Shown here: positions 1 through 4,968 of the stretch, one piece after another | How positions within the stretch are numbered: the first letter of the stretch is position 1 | Layout: every line of letters starts with the position of its first letter | NCBI GenBank assembly: GCA_937894105.1 | Contig: CALCTI010000660.1 | Coordinates: 1 to 5,745, forward strand | Direction of reading: 5' to 3' | DNA: 5,745 nt | From: an uncultured cyanobacterium | Lineage (GTDB): Bacteria > Cyanobacteriota > Cyanobacteriia > CACIAM-69d | Translations under genes and position numbers: made by a program | Notes under the pieces: model-generated | The model's input: only the letters and a program-made list of their open reading frames with translations | Databases searched by the model: none | Told to the model about the DNA's origin: nothing

Positions 1-639
1 CCCCCTCTTCCGCTCGGTGCGTCCGTCTCTGTTGTCCTCCCGGGTGCCCTCCCTCCCTTTGCCCTGTTTGGTTCCGGGGGGGGTTGGTTCGCTACCCAAA
101 CCACCACGGTCACCATCCAGGACAACGACCAGTTTGCAATGACGGTGGATTTTTCCCAGGCGGGTAACTTGCAACCTTTCCCGGTGGACCCCATTACCGG
201 CGTGCGCTTTTCGTCCAATGTGGTGGGTATCACCAACTTTACGGGCGGCGGCAGCGGTAATTTTGTGGATCCCCTATTGCCGCCCACTACCCCAGCCCAA
301 GCGGCCACCTACACCGGAGCCGGGACAATTTTGGGCAACGTGGACGCTGGATTTCGCGATCGCCTCAGGTTCCGCTATGGTGCTCCTTTCCCATTAGATC
401 CAGCGGTAGATCCCGACGGCGACGGTTTCCACGAGGTGTTGATTTTCGACGGTCCTGACGGTACGGGCAATGTGTTGGCGATCGCCGAGTTGCCGTTAAC
501 GGATGACACATTGTTGCCGGTGGGTGCTTTTGGATTAACCGCTACCCCCTTTGAAGTGAGATTTGACGGTGTGGCCAGGTCTGTGGCTATTGGTTCCCAG
601 GGCGATCGCATCGTGATTGACGATTTAATGTTTGGTTAG
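1..639 (+). CDS. Calx-beta-type surface/secreted protein, C-terminal part (5' partial)
   Basis: The frame is open from base 1, so the ATG at 139 is an internal methionine and not the start; 212 residues are visible. Residues 34-43 (TTTVTIQDND) match the usual end of a Calx-beta repeat, a calcium-binding beta-sandwich found in tandem in large cyanobacterial surface and adhesion proteins. The following ~165 residues are Gly/Asp/Pro-rich. They contain an acidic DPDGDG loop (137-142), which could bind calcium, and end in IVIDDLMFG (204-212), like the last strand of lectin-like or PEP-CTERM-associated beta-sandwich domains. There is no C-terminal membrane anchor or PEP-CTERM sorting signal. The first 30 residues are a poor match to a Calx-beta core, and the DNA there is pyrimidine-rich with a G8 run (76-83). 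Export is inferred from the family, because the N-terminus lies outside the window. The exact function is unknown. The frame and coding status are secure from about residue 34 onward. Confidence 0.8.
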   Translation, partial: PPLPLGASVSVVLPGALPPFALFGSGGGWFATQTTTVTIQDNDQFAMTVDFSQAGNLQPFPVDPITGVRFSSNVVGITNFTGGGSGNFVDPLLPPTTPAQAATYTGAGTILGNVDAGFRDRLRFRYGAPFPLDPAVDPDGDGFHEVLIFDGPDGTGNVLAIAELPLTDDTLLPVGAFGLTATPFEVRFDGVARSVAIGSQGDRIVIDDLMFG

Positions 640-713
640 GCAGGGGCGTGAAGGGGAAGGCAAGGGTCCAGAGGTTGCCGTCAATTCAATATCAAACTCA
701 GTAGCTGCCAGGG

Positions 714-728
714 TCTCAGCCCCTGAGA
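714..728 (+). terminator. Possible weak intrinsic terminator after the Calx-beta gene
   Basis: TCTCAG-CCC-CTGAGA forms a perfect 6-bp stem with a 3-nt loop, followed by TTCTTTATTT. It lies 75 bp after the stop codon. The T-tract is interrupted and the stem is short, so this is only a candidate. Confidence 0.3.
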
Positions 729-932
729 TTCTTTATTTCAAAGGGCATGTACTTTCCACCGGGTAGGACCTTCGGAGTTTAATCAACACGCCCTACAGTA
801 TGGTGAAGCATGGTGATTGTGCCCCTAGCCGGACGATGGTGATTGGGGCGATCGCAAGAAACGGGTGGCGACTGGATTTCTACCCTCGATATATTTGTTG
901 GTACCTGACAGACAGATGGCAACAACAATCCG

Positions 933-1817
933 ATGAATTCCCCGCCAGAAAACGGGATATACGATGCTGAGACCTATAGGTGTATTGCCCAAGCGATCGC
1001 GTGTATTCGTGAAAATCATTTGAGCCAACCTGACCTAGCCACGATTGCTCAGCACGTTCATCTCAGCGAATATCATTTTCAACGGCTTTTTACCCGCTGG
1101 GCAGGCATTAGCCCCAAGCGATTTTTGCAATATCTCACGGTGGAATCTGCAAAATCCAAAATTGCTGACACCGCTAGCCTGTTGGATCTAACGACAGATG
1201 TGGGGCTATCTAGTCCCGGACGATTACACGACCTGTTTGTAACGTTGGAAGCGATGTCGCCAGGGGAATTTAAGGCTGGAGGCATCGGGTTAGAGATCCG
1301 GTATGGCATTCATCAAACCCCATTTGGAGAATGCTTAATTGCGATAACTCCTCGCGGGATTTGTAACCTTAATTTTCTCGATACCCCAAGTCAAGATGGG
1401 GCGGAACAGGCGTTGAAGCTGGAATGGGGAAATGCCCATATTAGGCAGGATCAACAGGCGACTCAGGAACAATGCGATCGCATTTTTAAGGTCAAGGACC
1501 CATCTCGTGATCCGCCGCTAGTTCTGTGCGTAAAAGGCACAAATTTTCAAATCCAAGTGTGGCGGGCGCTCTTAAGCATCCCTTTTGGCGGGATTACCAC
1601 CTACCGAGGATTAGCCACCGTAATGGGGCGTCCCACCGCTGCTAGGGCCGTTGGGAACGCATTGGGGCGTAATCCGGTGGGATACCTGATTCCTTGCCAT
1701 AGGGTTATTCGGGAATCCGGTGAGTTCGGTGGCTTCCGCTGGGGCATTGAGCGCAAAACTGCTCTGCTCGGTTGGGAAGCGAGCCGTGCTGAGGATCGGA
1801 GGCAACGCTTGACATGA
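933..1817 (+). CDS. AraC-type HTH / methylated-DNA--protein-cysteine S-methyltransferase fusion (Ada-like, no N-terminal sensor)
   Basis: This 294-residue protein should repair O6-alkylguanine (and O4-alkylthymine) by suicide transfer of the alkyl group to a cysteine, and may also act as a DNA-binding regulator. Residues ~14-115 are an AraC-family double helix-turn-helix: first HTH around LATIAQHVHLSEYHFQRLF (35-53), second around LLDLTTDVGLSS (83-94), ending in the typical MSPGEF. Residues ~123-285 are the alkyltransferase. The active site is IPCHRVIR (253-260) with Cys255 as acceptor. RAVG (238-241), NPVG (247-250) and Glu282 match the Arg, Asn and Glu positions of human MGMT (R128, N137, E172). 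Unlike E. coli Ada, there is no N-terminal zinc-cysteine phosphotriester sensor domain; the HTH begins almost at residue 14. ATG 933 is the only ATG start, because an in-frame TGA lies at 906-908, and no clear Shine-Dalgarno precedes it. The transporter gene starts 7 bp downstream, which suggests co-transcription. Confidence 0.93.
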   Translation: MNSPPENGIYDAETYRCIAQAIACIRENHLSQPDLATIAQHVHLSEYHFQRLFTRWAGISPKRFLQYLTVESAKSKIADTASLLDLTTDVGLSSPGRLHDLFVTLEAMSPGEFKAGGIGLEIRYGIHQTPFGECLIAITPRGICNLNFLDTPSQDGAEQALKLEWGNAHIRQDQQATQEQCDRIFKVKDPSRDPPLVLCVKGTNFQIQVWRALLSIPFGGITTYRGLATVMGRPTAARAVGNALGRNPVGYLIPCHRVIRESGEFGGFRWGIERKTALLGWEASRAEDRRQRLT

Positions 1818-1834
1818 GCATTTCATGAGTATTT
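1798..1834 (+). promoter_or_regulatory. Translation-coupling region at the alkyltransferase/transporter junction
   Basis: A strong GGAGG (1798-1802) lies 11 nt before an out-of-frame ATG at 1814. That ATG opens a four-codon ORF (Met-Ser-Ile-Ser) whose TGA (1826-1828) overlaps the transporter's ATG (1825) as ATGA. The two starts are near copies: ATGAGCATTTC (1814-1824) and ATGAGTATTTT (1825-1835). The alkyltransferase stop TGA (1815-1817) lies inside the first copy. Ribosomes ending either frame finish within a few bases of the transporter start, which suits reinitiation. The layout is seen directly; the mechanism is inferred. Confidence 0.4.
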
Positions 1835-2712
1835 TAAAATTTGCTGAGCTTTTGTTGCTAGCTGCTTTGTGGGGCGGATCGTTCCTGTTTATGAGGATTG
1901 CAGCGCCCGTGCTCGGTCCCGTTTGGTTGATCGAATTACGTGTGTTGATTACCGGTTTAGCCCTTTTGCCCTTCTTAATTCGCCTCAACCTTTGGGGGGA
2001 GGTTCAACGGCATTGGCGATCACTGCTAGTGGTGGGCTGCATCAATTCAGCAATCCCGTTTTCCTTGCTAGCCTTTGCTTCGATATCATTGCCTGCGGGA
2101 TTCACCTCCATTTTGAATGCGACTACTCCTCTGTTTGGTACCATCGTTGCTTTTGTTTGGCTCCAGGAGAAACTAACCATTACCCGAATAATCGGATTTA
2201 TTCTAGGGTTCTTGGGAGTGATGATTTTGATGGGTTGGCAAGCAGTTAAGCTGACCCCCACTTTTGTGATGGCATTGTTGGCTGGGCTGTTGGCAGCTCT
2301 AGCCTATGCGATCGCCGCTCCCTACGTCAGACAAAAATTGACGGGCGTTCACTCGTTAGCAGCTACCGTGGGCAGTCAACTAGGAGCGGCATTTCTGCTT
2401 TTACCTGCACTGCCTTTTACCACCCCGCCAAAACCAATCACGACAAATGTCCTTATTGCAGTCCTTGCCTTAGCCCTACTTTCAACGGCATTCGCTTATC
2501 TCCTATATTTTCGACTCATCCAAACCATTGGATCCACAAAAGCATTAACGGTCACTTACCTAATTCCATTATTTGCGATGCTTTGGGGCTTATTGTTCCT
2601 AAATGAAACCATAAGTTCGCCAATGATTTTAGGGTGCAGCTTGATTTTATTGGGAACTGCAATTGCCAACGATCTCTTCACAAAAAGGCGTTTCAAGAAA
2701 CCTCTTTCGTAA
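1825..2712 (+). CDS. EamA/DMT-superfamily transporter
   Basis: This 295-residue membrane protein has ten predicted hydrophobic segments (roughly 6-26, 33-52, 66-86, 93-113, 121-138, 147-165, 178-197, 209-229, 241-259, 265-283), the normal size and topology of the drug/metabolite transporter superfamily. It is an internal duplication of two EamA units. The signature near the end of each unit is visible as ATTPLFGTIVAFVWLQEKLT (100-119) and LIPLFAMLWGLLFLNETIS (246-264), with the conserved acidic residues Glu115 and Glu261. The N-terminal LWGGSF (15-20) is also typical. The C-terminus is basic (TKRRFKK), consistent with a cytoplasmic tail. The family exports metabolites, amino acids or toxic compounds, and the substrate cannot be told from sequence. 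The start is 7 bp after the alkyltransferase stop. The nearest Shine-Dalgarno (GGAGG, 1798-1802) is 22 nt upstream, too far for direct use, so translation probably depends on coupling. Confidence 0.9.
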   Translation: MSILKFAELLLLAALWGGSFLFMRIAAPVLGPVWLIELRVLITGLALLPFLIRLNLWGEVQRHWRSLLVVGCINSAIPFSLLAFASISLPAGFTSILNATTPLFGTIVAFVWLQEKLTITRIIGFILGFLGVMILMGWQAVKLTPTFVMALLAGLLAALAYAIAAPYVRQKLTGVHSLAATVGSQLGAAFLLLPALPFTTPPKPITTNVLIAVLALALLSTAFAYLLYFRLIQTIGSTKALTVTYLIPLFAMLWGLLFLNETISSPMILGCSLILLGTAIANDLFTKRRFKKPLS

Positions 2713-2722
2713 ATGACAAACA

Positions 2723-2818
2723 GGCACCTCGAAAAATACAAATCCTGAGGCAGATCGCAACGAACCCTCATTGTTTCAGCTCTCAGGAATGACCAAAATG
2801 GCAATTAATCGAGGTGCC
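2723..2818. mobile_element. 96-bp MITE-like element with 10-bp terminal inverted repeats and 6-bp flanking direct repeat
   Basis: The ends are perfect inverted repeats, GGCACCTCGA (2723-2732) and TCGAGGTGCC (2809-2818). Directly outside them are identical hexamers CAAACA (2717-2722 and 2819-2824), as expected for a target-site duplication. A second inverted pair, TCCTGAG (2743-2749) and CTCAGGA (2782-2788), is nested inside, so the transcript could fold into a two-level hairpin. It encodes no transposase and I cannot assign the ends to a known IS family. A chance 10-bp inverted pair somewhere in a window this size is not improbable. The exactly abutting hexamer repeat is what makes insertion plausible. 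It sits 10 bp downstream of the transporter stop. Confidence 0.45.
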
Positions 2819-2932
2819 CAAACACTGGAAGCCCTCTGCATTGACAAATTGAAAGTGCGAGCCCATTTTCCCCTCGGTTCGCCTGGGTTGTATGTATATG
2901 TAGTGCAATTGGTAGGGGCGATCGCACCCTAG
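2798..2932 (+). CDS. Possible small ORF of 44 residues, doubtful
   Basis: This open frame starts at an ATG 9 nt after AGGA (2785-2788) and ends at TAG 2930-2932. The product begins MAINRGAQTLEALC and ends in a hydrophobic stretch rich in Val, Leu and Tyr. I do not recognise it. It begins inside the right half of the MITE-like element, includes an intergenic HIP1 site, and is short enough to be chance. It is recorded only because spacing to a Shine-Dalgarno-like sequence is reasonable. Confidence 0.12.
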   Translation: MAINRGAQTLEALCIDKLKVRAHFPLGSPGLYVYVVQLVGAIAP

Positions 2933-2971
2933 GCCTTCCCTAGCCCTATCTCCAAATCCAGCCGAGATCAG

Positions 2972-3745
2972 CTAGCTCAGCAGGTCCACTAAATGCGCCG
3001 TGTCGTTAAAGCGGCGAATCTGCCACAGGCTGGTATTAAAGCGATTTTGCACCATTTGCTCTTGTCGAAAATCCTGATCTTCTGCTCCATCTGAATCGTT
3101 AGCTGTCGCCTTGTCTAGCACCTTGTACCAGCGATCGCGATCCAACCAAAATTCAAAAATCGCCGTATTGTACACAGACATGCGCCAGGAGCGATCGCAC
3201 CCCATCATCGCCGAAATTAAATGCTGCAAAATCCAGCTGTGGGCCACCACCCACACTCGGTCCTGAGGGGCGCCATTGGCCAGCAACGTATTGATAAATT
3301 GCTCTGCCCGCTGCCGCCCTTCCACCAGGGTCTCCGCCCCCGGCACCGGCAACCAATCCACCGACGCTTCCAGCTCCTTACACAGGTCCGGATGCTGGGC
3401 TTGGGCTTCCTGCCACGTTAAACCTTGAAAAATTCCGTTTTGATATTCCCGCAGGTTATCGTCGAACTGGATGGCTTGGGCTAAGTGAGCCTGGGAGGGT
3501 TCCTGGGACGATTCTTGGGGGCGATCGCCAAACACCTGCTCCATCAAAATCTCCGCCGTCATTCGCGCCCGCTTCAAAGGGCTGCTATAAACCTGTGTGG
3601 GCAGCCAGCCCTCTCGTCGCAGCCGATTTCCTAACCGTTTTGCCTGATCTTGGCCCGCCCCAGACAAGGAAAACTCTCCATTTCCCTGCATTCGGCGCTC
3701 TTGATTGCCGGTGGATTCAGCGTGGCGAATAAACAACAACTTCAT
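2972..3745 (-). CDS. Histidine phosphatase family protein (phosphoglycerate-mutase-like)
   Basis: This 257-residue cytoplasmic enzyme belongs to the branch 1 histidine phosphatases, which hydrolyse phosphomonoesters through a phosphohistidine intermediate. The catalytic RHAES motif is at residues 7-11, with Arg7 and nucleophile His8. SSPLKRARMTAE (54-65) carries the second substrate-phosphate arginine. Glu100 in NLREYQNG is the likely proton donor, and His169 in VVAHS is the second catalytic histidine. The fold core runs to about residue 210. A polar, acidic linker (~213-230) and a tail ending WQIRRFNDTAHLVDLLS (241-257) follow; a closing RFNDTAHL-like segment is common in cyanobacterial members. 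The start is supported by AGGAGAGG on the minus strand (3758-3765), 12 nt upstream. It is transcribed divergently from ndhM. The substrate is unknown, and there is no evidence for true glycolytic mutase activity. Confidence 0.92.
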   Translation of the reverse strand: MKLLFIRHAESTGNQERRMQGNGEFSLSGAGQDQAKRLGNRLRREGWLPTQVYSSPLKRARMTAEILMEQVFGDRPQESSQEPSQAHLAQAIQFDDNLREYQNGIFQGLTWQEAQAQHPDLCKELEASVDWLPVPGAETLVEGRQRAEQFINTLLANGAPQDRVWVVAHSWILQHLISAMMGCDRSWRMSVYNTAIFEFWLDRDRWYKVLDKATANDSDGAEDQDFRQEQMVQNRFNTSLWQIRRFNDTAHLVDLLS

Positions 3746-3774
3746 GGCAACAGCGATCCTCTCCTAGAATAGGA

Positions 3775-3804
3775 ATATTAGCGAGTTAAGAAATATAAAA
3801 TCAA
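3775..3804 (-). promoter_or_regulatory. Candidate sigma-70-type promoter for the histidine phosphatase
   Basis: On the minus strand TTGATT (3799-3804) and TAATAT (3775-3780) are 18 bp apart, each matching 4 of 6 consensus positions. The -10-like box is about 30 bp before the start codon, which leaves room for the AGGAGAGG ribosome binding site. The match is moderate and the region is AT-rich, so chance cannot be excluded. Confidence 0.35.
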
Positions 3805-3945
3805 TTGAGTAGGGCTAACTCTCTAACCGTCGTAACCTGTTATTGAACATCATCAACAGCCCAACCTTCACGGTAAGTTTCACTTTATCTCGCTAATTCA
3901 TCAATTCGTCCTGTTTTACCGCCCGCAGGGAGAGGTTACTCGTCA

Positions 3946-4296
3946 ATGTTATTAAAATCCACCACCCGCCACATCCGCATTTTCGCTGCCACCATTGAAG
4001 ACAATGCGTTTATTGATAGCAACGATAAATTAACGCTAGATGTGGATCCCGACAACGAATTTATCTGGGACGATCCCGCTGTGAAGCAGGTTTACACTAA
4101 GTTTGAAGAGCTGGTTGCTGATTATGCCGGGCGGGATTTAACGGAATATAATTTACGCCGAATTGGGTCCGATTTAGAGCATTTCGTGCGATCGCTACTG
4201 GAAGTCGGTGAAATTCGCTACAACCTAAAAGCCCGCGCCGTTAATTACAGTATGGGCTTACCTAAAACCGGAATGGAACTCAATACCTCTAAGTAA
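3946..4296 (+). CDS. ndhM: NAD(P)H-quinone oxidoreductase (NDH-1) subunit M
   Basis: NdhM is an oxygenic-phototroph-specific subunit of the peripheral arm of cyanobacterial and plastid NDH-1. That thylakoid complex oxidises reduced ferredoxin, reduces plastoquinone, and supports cyclic electron flow, respiration and CO2 uptake. The 116 residues carry the family's most conserved blocks: KSTTRHIRIF (4-13), LTLDVDPDNEF (29-39), YNLRRIGSDLEHFVRSLL (68-85), GEIRYNLKAR (88-97) and NYSMGLP (100-106). There are no membrane segments, as expected for a peripheral subunit, and the length is normal. The start is supported by AGGGAGAGG (3927-3935), 10 nt upstream. ndhM usually stands apart from the ndhCKJ and ndhAIGE clusters, and it does so here. 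The likely downstream partner on the same transcript is the small acidic gene 105 bp further on. Three copies of a TCTARGTAAA motif begin at its stop codon. Confidence 0.97.
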   Translation: MLLKSTTRHIRIFAATIEDNAFIDSNDKLTLDVDPDNEFIWDDPAVKQVYTKFEELVADYAGRDLTEYNLRRIGSDLEHFVRSLLEVGEIRYNLKARAVNYSMGLPKTGMELNTSK

Positions 4297-4347
4297 AATA
4301 TATCTGAACCAAGTGTTTCTAGGTAAAGGCTCTCTAGGTAAACTTCT
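4288..4347 (+). repeat. 15-nt-phased degenerate repeat beginning at the ndhM stop codon
   Basis: TCTAAGTAAA (4288-4297, including the last two codons and stop of ndhM) recurs as TCTAGGTAAA at 4318-4327 and 4333-4342. The starts are 30 and 15 nt apart. The unit between them (4303) also starts with TCT but is otherwise diverged. This gives four 15-nt units, three recognisably alike. It may be short tandem duplication of the gene's 3' end. Confidence 0.45.
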
Positions 4348-4401
4348 CTAACACTGCAACCATTTAACCTCATTTAAAAACGACCTAAAAGGACTTTTAA
4401 A

Positions 4402-4626
4402 ATGACTGAGTCAAACAGTAATCTTAGCAATGAAGCAGAGAGTAATTCGGAGAGTATTGATGATGCTGATCAACAGGAACACGTTGAAATAGCGGCTGAT
4501 TTTATCGCTAATACTTCTCTCGATAGAATGTTGGAAATTTCCCAAGAGCGTTTTCTAAAGCAAGCGCCGGGAGATGATTTGCCCCCTGAATGGTTGCAAG
4601 AACCTCTCGAAATCCCTGGTCTTTGA
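4402..4626 (+). CDS. Small acidic hypothetical protein downstream of ndhM
   Basis: I do not recognise this 74-residue protein. It has about 18 Asp/Glu against 3 Lys/Arg, so it is strongly acidic. Residues 1-27 are low-complexity (Ser, Asn, Glu, Asp), probably disordered. Residues 28-54 (from HVEIAADF to ERFLKQ) could form an amphipathic helix. The end, DDLPPEWLQEPLEIPGL (58-74), is Pro- and Leu-rich and looks like a short linear motif. There is no signal peptide, membrane segment or cysteine. It is likely to be real: AAAAGGA (4387-4393) is a well-placed ribosome binding site 8 nt before ATG, the frame ends 50 bp before an excellent terminator, and it lies in the same direction as ndhM. Co-expression with ndhM is inferred from the absence of a terminator between them. 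A role with NDH-1 is possible but not shown. Confidence 0.7.
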   Translation: MTESNSNLSNEAESNSESIDDADQQEHVEIAADFIANTSLDRMLEISQERFLKQAPGDDLPPEWLQEPLEIPGL

Positions 4627-4676
4627 TCTTCCAATAGCGCTTAGAGAAAGCGTCTAAAAAAATAGCTGAAATTTAT

Positions 4677-4709
4677 ATAAAGGGCTCTTTCAACGCCCTT
4701 TATTTTTTT
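4677..4709 (+). terminator. Rho-independent terminator of the ndhM / small acidic gene unit
   Basis: ATAAAGGGC (4677-4685) and GCCCTTTAT (4695-4703) form a perfect 9-bp stem around a 9-nt loop, followed by seven T (4703-4709). It lies 50 bp after the stop of the small acidic gene and is the clearest terminator in the window. Confidence 0.9.
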
Positions 4710-4805
4710 ATGGATAAACTACGTCAATCAATTCTCAGCCTATACCTTATTCTTTTCTACTCTCATATGAAACTTGCTCGTATGGTGATGGAATCCATCT
4801 TTGCG

Positions 4806-4870
4806 TAGGGTGCGTGGCAATGCACCGAATCAGACATTAAATCTCCTGCAGCGCGTTGGTACGCACCCTA
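4806..4870. repeat. REP-like palindromic repeat (TAGGGTGCGT ... ACGCACCCTA)
   Basis: TAGGGTGCGT (4806-4815) and ACGCACCCTA (4861-4870) are perfect 10-bp inverted repeats 45 bp apart. Similar GTAGGGTGCGT/ACGCACC palindromes are common dispersed intergenic elements in many filamentous and colonial cyanobacteria, as I remember them. Inside, GGTGC (4809-4813) can instead pair with GCACC (4822-4826), and GCGT with ACGC across 4853-4864, so each end can fold on its own. No flanking target duplication is seen. It lies between the ndhM-unit terminator and the photolyase gene. Confidence 0.6.
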
Positions 4871-4917
4871 ATGTCAAGCTACGGAGGAGAGGCTTTAAGG
4901 AAATCATCACTTATTGC

Positions 4918-4938
4918 TTGGAATTGATATCACTCCAA
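4918..4938. promoter_or_regulatory. Candidate operator upstream of the Cry-DASH gene
   Basis: TTGGA (4918-4922) and TCCAA (4934-4938) flank the perfect 8-bp palindrome TGATATCA (4925-4932), 30 bp before the start codon. The symmetry suits a dimeric regulator, but outer and inner centres are half a base apart and no factor can be named. Confidence 0.25.
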
Positions 4939-4968
4939 ATTTTCTAGAAATACCAGAATAAAATCGTT

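Noticed and set aside
139..639. ATG at 139 as the start of a 166-residue gene
   Set aside because: The same frame is open back to base 1 and encodes the Calx-beta end motif TVTIQDND just upstream, so the ATG is internal.
916..936. Six-codon upstream ORF (Met-Ala-Thr-Thr-Ile-Arg) whose TGA overlaps the ATG of the Ada-like gene
   Set aside because: It has no ribosome binding site and such a short overlap can easily be chance; not strong enough to call leader regulation.
825..1028. Minus-strand ORF of 67 codons
   Set aside because: It overlaps the start of the well-supported HTH/alkyltransferase gene on the other strand and its product resembles nothing I know.
1869..2249. 126-codon plus-strand ORF inside the transporter gene
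   Set aside because: It is an out-of-frame shadow of the EamA transporter, whose ten-helix pattern is clear in the main frame.
2929..2943. CTAGG/CCTAG dyad as a terminator for the minus-strand phosphatase
   Set aside because: The stem is 5 bp and no T-tract follows on the minus strand.
4638..4652. CGCTT/AAGCG hairpin just after the small acidic gene
   Set aside because: Only 5 bp and followed by A rather than T on the plus strand; the real terminator is at 4677-4709.
4767..4808. 13-codon ORF ending at the first bases of the palindromic repeat
   Set aside because: No ribosome binding site and too short; the stop is supplied by the repeat itself.
4882..4891. Strong Shine-Dalgarno-like GGAGGAGAGG
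   Set aside because: No start codon follows at a suitable distance; the next ATG is the photolyase start about 77 nt away. Probably chance or a relic.
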